Origin: Clostridium mediterraneense
GTDB taxonomy: Bacteria > Bacillota > Clostridia > Clostridiales > Clostridiaceae
Direction of reading: 5' to 3'
Assembly (NCBI RefSeq): GCF_900091705.1
Contig: NZ_LT594785.1
Location: forward strand, 1,344,858-1,408,857
Length of the DNA: 64,000 nt
Shown here: positions 20,594-30,645 of the stretch, piece by piece
How the letters are laid out: each line of letters opens with the position of its first letter
Numbering within the stretch: the first letter of the stretch is position 1
Made by a program: the position numbers and the translations under genes
Notes under the pieces: generated by a model
What the model was told of the DNA's origin: nothing
Seen by the model: the letters and a program-made list of their open reading frames with translations, nothing else
The model's database searches: none

Positions 20594-20863
20594 ATGGTAA
20601 ATAAAAAAATTCCAATGAGAATGTGTAATGGTTGCTTAGAAATGAAACCAAAAAAAGAACTTATAAGAGTTGTTAAAGATAAGGAGAATAATATTTCAGT
20701 AGATTTAACAGGCAAAATGGCAGGAAGAGGAGCTTATATTTGTAAAGATATAAATTGCCTTGAAGCTGCTTTTAAAGCAAGAAGATTAAATAGAAATTTA
20801 TCTAGTAATATAAGCGAAGAAATACAAGATAGATTAAGAAAAGAGATTACAAATGAGAAGTAA
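20594..20863 (+). CDS. rnpM: YlxR/RnpM family RNA-binding protein
   Basis: The start is ATG at 20594, with AGGGGTG 6 bases upstream. The GTG at 20585 lies inside that site. The product has 89 residues. The DUF448 signature is clear: RMCNGCLEMKPKKELIRVV, then GRGAYICKDINCLEAAFK. In B. subtilis this protein binds RNase P RNA and modulates it. The 3' end overlaps the start of the L7Ae-like gene by 11 bases. Confidence 0.92.
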   Translation: MVNKKIPMRMCNGCLEMKPKKELIRVVKDKENNISVDLTGKMAGRGAYICKDINCLEAAFKARRLNRNLSSNISEEIQDRLRKEITNEK

Positions 20864-21152
20864 GTTTTTAAATTTTTTAGGTCTAGCTAAGCGAGCAGGT
20901 AATATCTTAGATGGATATAATAAATGCGAAGAAGTAATAGGTAAAAAGAAAATATATTTAATTATATTTTCAAATGAATTATCTGAAAGATCTAAATCTA
21001 AGTTTGTAAAACTTTGTGAGAAGTATCAAATACCTTACATTGATGGTTTTTCTAAAGAAGAACTAGGATTTAGCATAGGAAAAAAAGAGATAAATATAGT
21101 AGGGATTATAGATAAGAATATGGCAGAAAAGCTTTTATCTTATGAGATATAA
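20853..21152 (+). CDS. ylxQ: YlxQ, L7Ae/L30e/S12e/Gadd45 family RNA-binding protein
   Basis: The product has 99 residues. It has the L7Ae/L30e fold signature FLGLAKRAGNILDGYNKCEE, then YLIIFSNELSERSKSKFVKLCEKYQIPYI. Relatives bind kink-turn RNA. Its specific target is not established. It overlaps rnpM by 11 bases, so translation is probably coupled. infB follows 33 bases later. Confidence 0.9.
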   Translation: MRSKFLNFLGLAKRAGNILDGYNKCEEVIGKKKIYLIIFSNELSERSKSKFVKLCEKYQIPYIDGFSKEELGFSIGKKEINIVGIIDKNMAEKLLSYEI

Positions 21153-21185
21153 ATCAAGACTATAAATACTTTCGGGGGTGAATAT

Positions 21186-23216
21186 ATGTCAAAAATCAGA
21201 GTATATGAATTGGCAAAGGAATTAAAAGTTTCAAGTAAAGAATTAATAAGAATATTAATGGAGGAGTTCAGTGTAGAAGTTAAAAATCACATGAGTGTTA
21301 TTGAAGATGAAGATGCTGAACTTATAAAAGAGTTATTATCAGGAAATGATAAAACTATAGTTGATGAATATGAAGATCAATTAGCAGAAGAAGTTAATAA
21401 CGTTAAGAAAAAGAAAAAGAAAAAGAATAAAAAAGCAGAGCAAGAAGAAGAAGAATTAGAAGTTGAAGTTATAGAAATCGGAGAAACAATAACAGTTAAG
21501 GAATTAGCAGAAAAACTTAACAAACCTAATGCAGAAGTTATAAAAACTTTAATGTTTGAAGGTGTTATGGCTGGAGTTAACCAAGAAATTAACTTTGAAA
21601 TAGCTTCAAAAGTTGCTGAAAAGTTTGAAGTAGAAGCTTACAAAAAAGAAGAAGAAGAAATTCTTGAAGAATTTGAAGAAGAAGAAATTGATACAGAGGC
21701 ATTAGAAAAGAGACCTCCAATAATAACAGTTATGGGACACGTTGACCATGGTAAGACATCAATTCTTGATGCTATCAGAAAAGCAAAGGTTGCTTCAGGA
21801 GAAGCAGGTGGTATCACTCAACATATAGGTGCTTATACAGTAGATTTTAATAATCAAAAGCTAACATTCCTTGATACACCAGGTCACGAAGCTTTCACAG
21901 CTATGAGAGCTAGAGGAGCTCAAGTAACAGATGTAGTTATTTTAGTTGTTGCTGCTGATGATGGAATAATGCCACAAACAGCAGAAGCTATAAGTCACTG
22001 TAAAGCGGCTAAAGTTCCAATGGTAGTTGCTATCAATAAAATTGATAGAGAAGGAGCTAATGTAGATAGAGTTAAACAAGAGTTAACAGAATACGGATTA
22101 GTTGTAGAAGATTGGGGCGGAGATATAATAGCAGTTCCTGTATCAGCTAAAACAGGTGAAGGTATGGAAACATTATTAGAAATGGTAGTGTTAACATCAG
22201 AAATGCAAGAACTTGTTGCAAATCCTCAAAGAAAAGCTAAGGGAACAGTTATTGAAGCTAAACTTGACAAAGGAAGAGGAGCAGTTGCTTCACTTTTAGT
22301 TCAAGATGGTACATTAAATTCAGGAGATTCAATTCTTGTTGGTAATACTTATGGAAGAATCAGAGCTATGTTTGATGATGAAGGAAAGAAAATAAAATCA
22401 GCAGGTCCATCAATACCTGTAGAAGTTTTAGGTCTTTCAGAAGTTCCAGCAGCTGGTGATAGATTCATAGTGGTTAAAGATGAAAAGACTGCTAGACAAA
22501 TGGCTGAAAGCAGAGTTTCAAAACAAAGACAAGAAAACTTCAATAGTTCAAATAGAGTTTCACTTGAAGACTTATATAGTCAAATCAAGGAAGGAAAAGT
22601 TAAGGAATTATCAGCTATAGTTAAAGCTGATGTACAAGGATCAGTTGAAGCTATAAAGACATCATTAGAAAAATTAAGTACTGAAGATGTTAAGGTAAGA
22701 GTTATCCATGGTGGAGTTGGAGCAATAACAGAAACAGATGTAACATTAGCAGCTGCATCTAATGCATTAATAATTGGATTTAATGTAAGACCAACAATAA
22801 ATGCTGTAGCTATAGCAGATAAAGAAGAAGTTTCAATTAAAACATATAGCATAATATACGAAGCAATTGAAGATGTTAAATCAGCAATGATAGGTATGCT
22901 TGACCCTATATATAAAGAAGTCATTCTTGGAAATGTTGAAATCAGACAAACTTACAAAATTTCAGCAATAGGAACAATAGCAGGATGTTATGTTTTAGAT
23001 GGTAAGATAACAAGAAATGCTGATATTAGAATTATTAGAGACGGTATAGTTATTAAAGAAGGTAAGCTTGCATCACTTAAGAGATTTAAAGATGATGCTA
23101 AAGAAGTTAAAGCTGGATATGAATGTGGTTTAAGTATAGAAAACTACAATGATATTAAAGAAGGCGATATAATTGAAGCTTATACTATGGAGGCTATAGT
23201 AAGAAAAGAACTTTAA
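21186..23216 (+). CDS. infB: translation initiation factor IF-2
   Basis: The product has 676 residues, a short-N-terminus form. It has an N-terminal IF2-N helix ([20 protein letters not shown]), a lysine- then glutamate-rich linker (about 75-95), and a second IF2-N module. The GTPase has [10 protein letters not shown] (P loop), [15 protein letters not shown] (switch II) and INKIDREGA. Domains II-IV end [18 protein letters not shown]. It brings fMet-tRNA to the 30S. GGGGGTG precedes the ATG. Confidence 0.98.
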   Translation: MSKIRVYELAKELKVSSKELIRILMEEFSVEVKNHMSVIEDEDAELIKELLSGNDKTIVDEYEDQLAEEVNNVKKKKKKKNKKAEQEEEELEVEVIEIGETITVKELAEKLNKPNAEVIKTLMFEGVMAGVNQEINFEIASKVAEKFEVEAYKKEEEEILEEFEEEEIDTEALEKRPPIITVMGHVDHGKTSILDAIRKAKVASGEAGGITQHIGAYTVDFNNQKLTFLDTPGHEAFTAMRARGAQVTDVVILVVAADDGIMPQTAEAISHCKAAKVPMVVAINKIDREGANVDRVKQELTEYGLVVEDWGGDIIAVPVSAKTGEGMETLLEMVVLTSEMQELVANPQRKAKGTVIEAKLDKGRGAVASLLVQDGTLNSGDSILVGNTYGRIRAMFDDEGKKIKSAGPSIPVEVLGLSEVPAAGDRFIVVKDEKTARQMAESRVSKQRQENFNSSNRVSLEDLYSQIKEGKVKELSAIVKADVQGSVEAIKTSLEKLSTEDVKVRVIHGGVGAITETDVTLAAASNALIIGFNVRPTINAVAIADKEEVSIKTYSIIYEAIEDVKSAMIGMLDPIYKEVILGNVEIRQTYKISAIGTIAGCYVLDGKITRNADIRIIRDGIVIKEGKLASLKRFKDDAKEVKAGYECGLSIENYNDIKEGDIIEAYTMEAIVRKEL

Positions 23217-23232
23217 GACGAGGTGATTAAAT

Positions 23233-23583
23233 ATGGCAAATTACAGAGGCGGAAGAATTAACGAAGAAGTAAAAAAAGAAGTCAGCAAAATCATCAGAGA
23301 TGATATAAAGGATCCTAGAATTACAGCTATGGTTAGTGTTACTGAAGTAAGTGTTACTAAAGACCTTAGATATGCAAAAGTATATCTAAGTGTATTTGGT
23401 AAATCTAATGAAGAGCAAGAAGAAACTTTTGAAATTATTAAAAAGTCAGCAGGCTTTATTAGAAAAGAACTAGGACATAGAGTTAAATTAAGACATACAC
23501 CAGAAATTTTAATAGAAAGAGATAGTTCTATTGAAAAGGGTATGTATATAGATTCTTTATTAGCTAAGATAAAGGAGAAGTAA
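23233..23583 (+). CDS. rbfA: 30S ribosome-binding factor A
   Basis: The product has 116 residues, starting MANYRGGRINEEVKKEVSKI. It has DPRITAMVSVTEVSVTKDL, YAKVYLSVFG and the C-terminal LRHTPEILIERDSSIEKG. It is a KH-type factor for 16S 5'-end maturation. It lies between infB and the nrnA-like gene with short spacers. Confidence 0.96.
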   Translation: MANYRGGRINEEVKKEVSKIIRDDIKDPRITAMVSVTEVSVTKDLRYAKVYLSVFGKSNEEQEETFEIIKKSAGFIRKELGHRVKLRHTPEILIERDSSIEKGMYIDSLLAKIKEK

Positions 23584-23586
23584 AAA

Positions 23587-24543
23587 ATGAGTTTACATGA
23601 AATTATAAATTTTATTAATTCAGTTGATAAATTTGCTATAACATTTCATGTTTCTCCAGATGGTGATGCCACAGGAAGTGCTTTGTCACTTCTTCAAGGC
23701 CTAAGAAAATATGGTAAAGAAGCTTACATTATTTCAAAGGATATACCTGGAAGTAATTTAAGCTTCCTTCCATATATTGAGGAAATAACAGGTGAAAATA
23801 TAAAACCAACTGAAGGAACAGATTGTGTTATAGTTTTAGATTGTGGTAACTATGAAAGAATAGCAGGAGATATAGAAGATTTTAAAGGAAAAGTTATCAA
23901 TATAGATCACCATTTATCAAATGATAAGTATGGTGATATAAACTATGTTGATACTATGGCTGCTGGAACTTGTGAAATTATCTATGAATTATTAAATCTT
24001 ATGAATATAGATATAGATAAAAATATTGCAAGAACTTTATACACAGGAATAGTGACAGATACAGGATCATTTAGATATTCTAATACTACAGACAAAACAC
24101 ATAAAATGGCTGCCGATTTATTAGATAAGGATATAGTTCATGATTCAATTCACAGAGAATTATTTGATAATAAATCTTTTAATAAATTAAAGTTTACAGG
24201 TGTTGTTCTTGAGAATATGGAACTTGTATGTAATGATAAAATAGTAATTATGACAATTACCATTGATATGTTAAAAGCTTTAGATATGGAAAAAGAAGAC
24301 ACAGGAGATATTGTTTCATTTGGAAATAAGGTTGAAGGTGTTGAAGGTTGCATATTATTAAAAGAAAGTTTAGATGGAGTTAAGGTTAGCTTTAGATCTA
24401 AGGATACTTTAGATGTAAGAAAGATTGCTGAAAGTTTTGGTGGTGGTGGCCACACTAAAGCTGCAGGGGCATTAATAAAAGGTGTTACTGTTGAAAAGGC
24501 AAGAGAGATTATAATAAAAGAATTAGAAAAAGAGTTGGTTTAA
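23587..24543 (+). CDS. nrnA: DHH-family phosphoesterase, NrnA-like (nanoRNase / pAp phosphatase)
   Basis: The product has 318 residues. DHH-domain metal motifs: FHVSPDGDATGSA, IVLDCGNYERI, the defining NIDHHLSNDKYG, and GIVTDTGSFRYSNT. DHHA1 motif: FGGGGHTKAAGAL at the C-terminus. NrnA enzymes degrade 2-5-nt RNAs and can dephosphorylate pAp. A c-di-AMP/pApA hydrolysing relative cannot be excluded, but the operon position after rbfA is the usual one for NrnA. The stop overlaps the truB start by one base. Confidence 0.88.
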   Translation: MSLHEIINFINSVDKFAITFHVSPDGDATGSALSLLQGLRKYGKEAYIISKDIPGSNLSFLPYIEEITGENIKPTEGTDCVIVLDCGNYERIAGDIEDFKGKVINIDHHLSNDKYGDINYVDTMAAGTCEIIYELLNLMNIDIDKNIARTLYTGIVTDTGSFRYSNTTDKTHKMAADLLDKDIVHDSIHRELFDNKSFNKLKFTGVVLENMELVCNDKIVIMTITIDMLKALDMEKEDTGDIVSFGNKVEGVEGCILLKESLDGVKVSFRSKDTLDVRKIAESFGGGGHTKAAGALIKGVTVEKAREIIIKELEKELV

Positions 24544-25427
24544 TGAACGGTGTAATAAATATTTGTAAAAATACAGGACAAAGCTCATTTGATGTTGTTG
24601 CGAAAGTTAGAAAAATGAGTAAGATAAAAAAGGTAGGACATACAGGAACACTTGATCCAGAAGCTTCAGGTGTTTTACCTGTATGTATAGGTAAAGCTAC
24701 TAAAATAATAGACTATATAATGGAAAATAAAAAGACTTATAGAGTTACTTTTAAATTAGGAATAATTACTGATACTTATGATCTTGAAGGAAAAGTTATA
24801 AGTCAGAAAGATGCAAGTAATATAAAGGCAGAACAAATCTTAGAAGTAATAGATAGTTTTAAAGGAGATATAATGCAAGTCCCTCCTATGTATTCCGCTC
24901 TTAAGAAAAATGGGGTAAGACTTTATGAACTTGCAAGAAAAGGAATTGAAGTTGAAAGAGAAGCTAGAAAAATTACTATATATTCAATAAGTAATATAAT
25001 TATTAATAGTGGTGAAGTAACAATGGATGTTTGCTGTTCAAAAGGAACTTACATAAGAAGTCTTTGTTTTGATATAGGGGAAAAGCTTGGTGTAGGAGCT
25101 GTTATGACTGCTCTTAGAAGAATTGCTAACGGACCTTTTACAATAGAAAAGTCAGTAAATATAGATGATTTAAATGAAGATAATATAAAAGACTATTTAA
25201 TATCAATAGATGAGGCTTTAAATGACTTTTCAAAGTTTATTGTTGCTAATAAATTTAAAAAGCTTTTAGTTAATGGAGTGTCTGTTATGGATAAAAAAAT
25301 CTATAACGGACAAAGTGTTGTAGAGAATAAATTATATAAAGTTTATGATGAAGAAGGAATTTTATTAGGACTTGGGGAAAGAAGTAAAAATGGATTTAAA
25401 ATAGAAAAGTTATTATTAGAGGGGTAA
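24543..25427 (+). CDS. truB: tRNA pseudouridine(55) synthase TruB
   Basis: The product has 294 residues. The catalytic segment is KVGHTGTLDPEASGVLPVCI, with the nucleophilic Asp38 in GTLDP. YSALKKNGVRLYELARKG and CSKGTYIRSLCFDIGEKLG follow, and a PUA-like C-terminal tail. It modifies U55 in the T loop of elongator tRNAs. It is coupled to the upstream gene (TAATG) and followed closely by ribF. Confidence 0.97.
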   Translation: MNGVINICKNTGQSSFDVVAKVRKMSKIKKVGHTGTLDPEASGVLPVCIGKATKIIDYIMENKKTYRVTFKLGIITDTYDLEGKVISQKDASNIKAEQILEVIDSFKGDIMQVPPMYSALKKNGVRLYELARKGIEVEREARKITIYSISNIIINSGEVTMDVCCSKGTYIRSLCFDIGEKLGVGAVMTALRRIANGPFTIEKSVNIDDLNEDNIKDYLISIDEALNDFSKFIVANKFKKLLVNGVSVMDKKIYNGQSVVENKLYKVYDEEGILLGLGERSKNGFKIEKLLLEG

Positions 25428-25433
25428 TAATAT

Positions 25434-26363
25434 ATGATTTTAATAGATGAAACTTTTAAAGGTAATTTTGAACAAGGTACGTATGTAGCATTAGGAAGTT
25501 TTGATGGGATACATAAGGGACATTTAACTCTTATGAATAAGGTTATTAGTATTAGTAAAGAAAAAAAAGCATTAAGTATGGTATATACCTTTAAAAATCA
25601 TCCTATGACTGTAGTTAATAATACAATTGCTCCTAAGCTTCTTATAAATAATAAAAAGAAACAAGAAATTATTGAAAATCTAGGAATAGATATTCTTTGT
25701 CTTGAAACCTTTGATAAAAAGATGATGCTTTTAGAGCCTGAGGATTTTATAAAGGAACTTATTGAAAGATTTAATGTAAGAGGTTTGGTTGTTGGGTTTA
25801 ATTATAGATTTGGTCACAAAAATAAAGGTGATTTAGCTATGTTAGAGAAACTTAAGAAAAAATATAATTTTGAGCTATATGTTATGAAGGCTTATCAGGA
25901 GGAAAGTGATGTGGTAAGCTCTAGTAGGATAAGAAGGCTGATAAAAGATGGAGAATTAGAGATGGCAAATGAATTATTAGGAAGAGAATTTGTGCTTAAT
26001 GGGAAAATAGTCGATGGTAAAAAGTTAGGTAGAACTATAGGATTCCCTACAGCTAATTTGGAAGTAAATGAAGATATGATTATACCTGAAAAAGCTGTTT
26101 ATTATACAAATGTAGAGTATAATGGGAAAATATATAAGGGAATAACATCAGTTGGGAATAATCCCACTGTAAATGGGCAAAATACAACTATAGAAACTTA
26201 TATACTAGATTTTTCTGAAGATATTTATGGAAAAAGTATAAAATTATATTTTTTAGAAAAGATGAGAGAGCAAGTTAAGTTTAATTCTTTAGATGAATTA
26301 AAGGCTCAATTAGAAAAAGATAAACAGTTTGCAATTGAAAGAAAAATAAAAATAAATTTATAA
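25434..26363 (+). CDS. ribF: bifunctional riboflavin kinase / FAD synthetase RibF
   Basis: The product has 309 residues. The N-terminal FMN adenylyltransferase module (about 1-180) contains ALGSFDGIHKGHL, VGFNYRFGHKNKGD and the SSSRIRRLIKDGE motif. The C-terminal riboflavin kinase (about 185-305) contains GKKLGRTIGFPTANLEV and TSVGNNPTVNG. It makes FMN and FAD. No FMN riboswitch is visible upstream. It is the last gene of the rimP operon, as rpsO has its own promoter. Confidence 0.96.
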   Translation: MILIDETFKGNFEQGTYVALGSFDGIHKGHLTLMNKVISISKEKKALSMVYTFKNHPMTVVNNTIAPKLLINNKKKQEIIENLGIDILCLETFDKKMMLLEPEDFIKELIERFNVRGLVVGFNYRFGHKNKGDLAMLEKLKKKYNFELYVMKAYQEESDVVSSSRIRRLIKDGELEMANELLGREFVLNGKIVDGKKLGRTIGFPTANLEVNEDMIIPEKAVYYTNVEYNGKIYKGITSVGNNPTVNGQNTTIETYILDFSEDIYGKSIKLYFLEKMREQVKFNSLDELKAQLEKDKQFAIERKIKINL

Positions 26364-26370
26364 AACTTTG

Positions 26371-26399
26371 TTTACAATAAAATATAGTTTTGATATAAT
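26371..26399 (+). promoter_or_regulatory. rpsO promoter
   Basis: TTTACA (26371-26376), exactly 17 bases, and a perfect TATAAT (26394-26399). Confidence 0.85.
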
Positions 26400-26405
26400 C
26401 ATATA

Positions 26406-26474
26406 GAACCTGGTCCTAAGATTTTAGGGTAACGCCATTTTCTTGGAACTTGGGGATAATATTTTGGAGGTGTT
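26406..26474 (+). ncRNA. structured rpsO leader, candidate S15 autoregulatory element
   Basis: The leader from about 26406 to the ribosome site contains a CCTAA-GATT-TTAGG hairpin (26415-26428). GGT/GCC and CCA/TGG-type complementary segments follow around it, before GGAGGTG. rpsO mRNAs often carry S15-binding leaders. I could not match this one to a named class, so the role is inferred from position and structure. Confidence 0.4.
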
Positions 26475-26479
26475 TATCA

Positions 26480-26743
26480 ATGGATAAAGCAAGAAAAGAA
26501 GAATTAATCAAAAAGTACGGAAGACATGAAGGTGACACAGGATCAGCTGAAGTTCAAATCGCACTTTTAACAGAAAGAATAAACTCATTAACAGATCACT
26601 TAAGAACACATAAGAAAGATCACCACTCAAGAAGAGGTCTTTTAATGATGGTTGGACAAAGAAGAGGTTTATTAAACTACTTAACAAAGCAAGATATCGA
26701 AAGATACAGAGCTATAGTTAAGGAATTAGGTTTAAGAAGATAA
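26480..26743 (+). CDS. rpsO: 30S ribosomal protein S15
   Basis: The start is ATG at 26480, with GGAGGTG 8 bases upstream. An in-frame start at 26450 would add ten residues without a ribosome site. The 87-residue protein has the S15 core: [40 protein letters not shown] and RRGLLNYL. It binds 16S h20-h22 early in assembly. Confidence 0.98.
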   Translation: MDKARKEELIKKYGRHEGDTGSAEVQIALLTERINSLTDHLRTHKKDHHSRRGLLMMVGQRRGLLNYLTKQDIERYRAIVKELGLRR

Positions 26744-26767
26744 TTCAAAGATATAAGATAAATTTAG

Positions 26768-26797
26768 TAGAGCGGGTTTATTCCGCTCTATTATTTT
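26768..26797 (+). terminator. intrinsic terminator after rpsO
   Basis: TAGAGCGG and CCGCTCTA arms, then TTATTTT. It is a leaky type (interrupted T-run), so some readthrough into pnp is plausible, as seen in other rpsO-pnp pairs. Confidence 0.85.
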
Positions 26798-26853
26798 AAA
26801 AACATTAAAATTATAAATTTTTACCAGTTGATTACCGAAAGGAGGTATTCAGT

Positions 26854-28980
26854 ATGAATAAAACTAAAACATATGAAATTCAAGTGGCCGGAAGACCATT
26901 TAAAGTAGAATTTGGAAAGATTGGTATGCTTTCAGATGCTGCTATTTTTATGAGTTATGGAGATACTGTAATTTTAACTAATGCAAATGCATCAGCAAAA
27001 CCAAGAGAGGGAATAGACTTCTTCCCATTAAGTGTAGATTATGAAGAAAGATTATATTCAGTTGGAAAAATACCAGGTGGATTTATTAAGAGAGAAGGAA
27101 AACCTTCAGATCAATCTATATTACATGGTAGAGCTATAGACAGACCAATAAGACCATTATTCCCAAGTGGATATAGAAATGATGTTCAAATAGTTTGTAC
27201 AGTAGTATCAGTAGAAAAAGATAATTTACCAGAAATATTAGCAATAAATGCGGCTTCAACAGCATTATGCTTATCAAGTATACCTTTTACTACTCCAGTT
27301 GCAGCTGTTCAAGTTGGATTAATAGATGGAGAATTTATTATAAACCCAACATTAGAACAAAGAGCTATTAGTGAAATGGAATTAACAGTTTGTGCTACAA
27401 GTGAAAGAGTTATGATGATTGAAGCAGGTGGAAATGAAATACCTGAAGATGTTATGTATGATGCTATAATGTTTGGATTTGATGCTTGTCAAGATATAGT
27501 TAAATTCCAAGAACATGTAATGAAAGAGTTTGGAAAAGAAAAAATAGTTCCAGAACTTCATACTATAAATGAAGAAGTAGAAGCAGCTGTTAGAGATTTT
27601 GCTTTTGATATGATAAATGAAGCTATGCATATCACAGATAAAGATAAGAGAAATGAAGCAGTTGATTTAGCTAAGGAAAAAATAGCTGAAGAGTTTAATG
27701 AAAAATATGAAGATAATCTAGAAGATATAGCAGAAGCAGTTTATAACCTTCAAAAGAAAGTTGTAAGAAATATGCTATTAAAAGAACATATAAGACCAGA
27801 TGGTAGAGCTTTTGATGAAGTTAGAGAAATCGGTTGTGATGTTAACATATTACCAAGAACTCATGGTACAGGATTATTTACAAGAGGATTAACACAAGTT
27901 ATGACTGTAGCTACTCTTGGTGGAGTTGGAGAAGCTCAAACATTAGATGGTATTGGTGAAATTGAATCAAAGAGATATATGCACCATTATAACTTCCCAG
28001 CATACAGTGTTGGAGAAACAAGACCTGTAAGAGGACCAGGAAGAAGAGAAATTGGTCATGGAGCTTTAGCAGAAAGAGCCTTAGAACCATTAATTCCTTC
28101 AGAAGATGAGTTCCCATATACAATAAGACTTGTTTCAGAAGTATTAAGTTCAAATGGATCAACATCACAAGCATCAGTTTGTGGTAGTACACTTGCTCTT
28201 TTAGATGCAGGGGTTCCTATAAAGAGACCAGCAGCAGGCATTGCAATGGGACTTATAACTTCAGAAGACTTAACAGAAGAAGAAGTTTTAACAGATATTC
28301 AAGGAATAGAAGATTTCTTTGGAGATATGGACTTTAAGGTTGCAGGAACTGTAAAGGGAATAACATCAATTCAAGTTGATACAAAAATCGCAGGATTATC
28401 AAAAACTATAATCAGAAAAGCAATTGATGACGCTAGAAAAGCAAGATTAATGATAATTGATAAGATAAATGAATGTATTCCAGGACCAAGAGAAGAAGTT
28501 TCAGAATTTGCACCTAAGACTTCAACACTTCAAATAGATCCAGAAAAAATTAGAGATGTCATAGGAACAGGAGGAAAGGTTATAAATAAGATTATAGCTG
28601 ATACAGGTGTTAAGATTGATATCAAGGAAGATGGATTAGTATTTGTATCTTCAGAAGATTCAAAGGGAGTTAAGGAAGCTTTAAGAATAATAGAAGGTTT
28701 AACTAAGGAAGTTAAGGTTGGAGAAATATATCTTGGAAAAGTTACTAAGATAGCTGCATTTGGAGCATTTGTAGAAGTGTTACCAAATAAAGAAGGATTA
28801 GTTCATATTTCAAAACTTGCTATTGAAAGAGTAAATAAAGTTGAAGATGTAGTTTCAGTAGGAGATGAAATTTTAGTTAAAGTAACTGAAATTGATGCTC
28901 AAGGAAGAGTAAATCTTTCAAGAAAAGATGTTTTACAAGAAGAATCTCAAAACTCTGAATCAAAGAAAGAAGAAAAGTAG
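26854..28980 (+). CDS. pnp: polyribonucleotide nucleotidyltransferase (PNPase)
   Basis: The product has 708 residues. It has two RNase PH domains, the first with [19 protein letters not shown] and the second with [15 protein letters not shown] and [20 protein letters not shown]. An alpha-helical linker separates them. A KH domain ([15 protein letters not shown]) and an S1 domain ([26 protein letters not shown]) follow. It is a 3'-5' phosphorolytic RNase of the degradosome. AAGGAGG precedes the ATG. Confidence 0.98.
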   Translation: MNKTKTYEIQVAGRPFKVEFGKIGMLSDAAIFMSYGDTVILTNANASAKPREGIDFFPLSVDYEERLYSVGKIPGGFIKREGKPSDQSILHGRAIDRPIRPLFPSGYRNDVQIVCTVVSVEKDNLPEILAINAASTALCLSSIPFTTPVAAVQVGLIDGEFIINPTLEQRAISEMELTVCATSERVMMIEAGGNEIPEDVMYDAIMFGFDACQDIVKFQEHVMKEFGKEKIVPELHTINEEVEAAVRDFAFDMINEAMHITDKDKRNEAVDLAKEKIAEEFNEKYEDNLEDIAEAVYNLQKKVVRNMLLKEHIRPDGRAFDEVREIGCDVNILPRTHGTGLFTRGLTQVMTVATLGGVGEAQTLDGIGEIESKRYMHHYNFPAYSVGETRPVRGPGRREIGHGALAERALEPLIPSEDEFPYTIRLVSEVLSSNGSTSQASVCGSTLALLDAGVPIKRPAAGIAMGLITSEDLTEEEVLTDIQGIEDFFGDMDFKVAGTVKGITSIQVDTKIAGLSKTIIRKAIDDARKARLMIIDKINECIPGPREEVSEFAPKTSTLQIDPEKIRDVIGTGGKVINKIIADTGVKIDIKEDGLVFVSSEDSKGVKEALRIIEGLTKEVKVGEIYLGKVTKIAAFGAFVEVLPNKEGLVHISKLAIERVNKVEDVVSVGDEILVKVTEIDAQGRVNLSRKDVLQEESQNSESKKEEK

Positions 28981-29012
28981 TAAAAGGGCAATGAATAATT
29001 GCCTTTTTATTT
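28981..29012 (+). terminator. intrinsic terminator after pnp
   Basis: AAAAGGGCAAT, GAAT loop, AATTGCCTTTTT. Confidence 0.88.
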
Positions 29013-29053
29013 TACAGAAAAATAAAAAATTTCACTCATATACTTTAATATGT

Positions 29054-29076
29054 CCTCATAATCTAATATAATGAGG
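29054..29076 (+). promoter_or_regulatory. inverted repeat overlapping the ylmC-type ribosome site
   Basis: CCTCAT (29054-29059) and ATGAGG (29071-29076) can pair, and the 3' arm includes part of the GAGGAGGG ribosome site. A TATAAT-like sequence lies in the loop. It could be an operator or a translation-masking hairpin. Confidence 0.3.
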
Positions 29077-29087
29077 AGGGATATATT

Positions 29088-29363
29088 ATGAATGAAAATA
29101 TAAAATATCTTAGTGAAATAGAAAAATATGAAATAATAAATGTAAATGATGGTGAGAAATATGACATCCTTGCTAGCAATGATATAATAGTTGATGAAAA
29201 TGGAGAGTTAAAATTACTTTTACTTAATGTAGGTGGAGGTAAATTTGGGTTCTTTTCTTCAGGTGAGTATTATGAGATTGATTGGGAATATGTTAGAAAA
29301 ATAGGGGCTAAAACAATTATATTAGATGTGGAGCAAGAAATGATAAGAAAAGCAAACTTATAG
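29088..29363 (+). CDS. ylmC: YlmC/YmxH family PRC-barrel protein
   Basis: The product has 91 residues. It contains a PRC-barrel-like beta domain (KYEIINVNDGEKYDILASND, ENGELKLLLLNVGGGKFGFF, IDWEYVRKIGAKTIILDVE) matching YlmC/YmxH, genes often tied to sporulation programmes. Its molecular role is unknown. It sits between pnp and the aspartokinase gene, the context known for ymxH in bacilli and clostridia (ymxH-dpa/dapG region). It probably shares a transcript with dapG, 12 bases away. Confidence 0.75.
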   Translation: MNENIKYLSEIEKYEIINVNDGEKYDILASNDIIVDENGELKLLLLNVGGGKFGFFSSGEYYEIDWEYVRKIGAKTIILDVEQEMIRKANL

Positions 29364-29375
29364 GGGCGTGATTTA

Positions 29376-30572
29376 ATGGAAATTGTAGTTCAGAAATTTG
29401 GAGGCACATCAGTTTCAACTAGTGAAAGAAGAAAGATGGTTGTTTGTAAAATTAAAGAAGCAATAAAAAATGGTGAATCTCCAGTTGTTGTTGTTTCAGC
29501 AATGGGTAGAAAGGGAGATCCATATGCAACAGATACTCTACTTTCTTTAGTAGGAGAAGGTTTCAAAGAATATAATAAAATGGCAACAGATATTTTAATG
29601 TGTTGTGGAGAAATTTTAAGTACAGTAGTAATGAGTAATGAACTTAAAAATGCTGGAATAGAAGCAGTTCCCCTAACAGGAGGACAAGCTGGCATATTAA
29701 CAGATAGTAATTTCTCATCAGCAGATATAATTGATGTTGATGCAAAGAAAATATTAGAGATAATAAGTGATGGGAAAGTTCCAGTTGTAGCTGGATTCCA
29801 AGGAATGAATAGAGATGGATTCTTTACTACCCTTGGAAGAGGTGGAAGTGATACAACAGCAGCAGTACTTGGAGCAGCTTTAGATGCTAAGGAAGTTCAA
29901 ATATTTACTGATGTAGATGGTATGATGACTGCTGACCCAAGAATAGTTAATGATGCAAAACTTCTAGACAAGATAAGTTATAATGAAGTATTCCAATTAG
30001 CAGACCAAGGAGCAAAGGTAATACACCCAAGAGCTGTAGAAGCTGCTATGAAGGGAAATATTCCTCTTGTAATTAAAAATACAATGTCAGAATGTAAGGG
30101 AACAACAATTGATAACTTAGGAGATATGGAAAGTGAAAAAGTCATAGCAGGTATTACTCATCAAACAGATAGAATACAAGTATCTATTAAACTTGATGAA
30201 AACTTAGATAATAAGGAAATTTACAAGACTGTATTAGAAATACTTGCAAAAGAACATATAAGTTTAGATCTTATAAATATTTTCCCAAGAGAAAAAGTAT
30301 TTACAATATCTGAGAATAAAAAAGATTTATTCAAGAGTATAATGGCTGAACATAATATAAATTATAATATAATAGAGAACTTAAGTAAGATAGCTATAGT
30401 TGGATCTAAGATGAAAGGTATACCAGGGGTTATGGCAAAAGTGGTATCAGCTTTAGATGCTAAAGGTATAGAAGTATTACAAAGTGCAGATTCACATATG
30501 ACTATATGGTGTCTTGTTGAAACTGATAAGGTTCTAGAAGCTATAAAATCTTTACACAAAGTTTTTCTTTAA
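29376..30572 (+). CDS. dapG: aspartate kinase (DapG-type)
   Basis: The product has 398 residues. The kinase domain has VVQKFGGTSVSTSERR, LTGGQAGILTDSNF, VVAGFQGMNRDGFFTTLGRGGSDTTA and FTDVDGMMTADPRIV. Two C-terminal ACT repeats (about 265-398) bind a feedback effector. It makes aspartyl phosphate for diaminopimelate, lysine, threonine, methionine and dipicolinate. The position next to a sporulation-type gene fits the DapG isozyme. The effector cannot be read from sequence alone. Confidence 0.92.
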   Translation: MEIVVQKFGGTSVSTSERRKMVVCKIKEAIKNGESPVVVVSAMGRKGDPYATDTLLSLVGEGFKEYNKMATDILMCCGEILSTVVMSNELKNAGIEAVPLTGGQAGILTDSNFSSADIIDVDAKKILEIISDGKVPVVAGFQGMNRDGFFTTLGRGGSDTTAAVLGAALDAKEVQIFTDVDGMMTADPRIVNDAKLLDKISYNEVFQLADQGAKVIHPRAVEAAMKGNIPLVIKNTMSECKGTTIDNLGDMESEKVIAGITHQTDRIQVSIKLDENLDNKEIYKTVLEILAKEHISLDLINIFPREKVFTISENKKDLFKSIMAEHNINYNIIENLSKIAIVGSKMKGIPGVMAKVVSALDAKGIEVLQSADSHMTIWCLVETDKVLEAIKSLHKVFL

Positions 30573-30645
30573 AATTATTAATTAAATAAGTATAAATAAT
30601 GCTACTCCTGTAGAAACTATTTAGAGAGTATAGGAGGGGTGAATT

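Noticed and set aside
25400-25440. FMN riboswitch before ribF
   Set aside because: The truB-ribF gap is only six bases, with no room for an aptamer.
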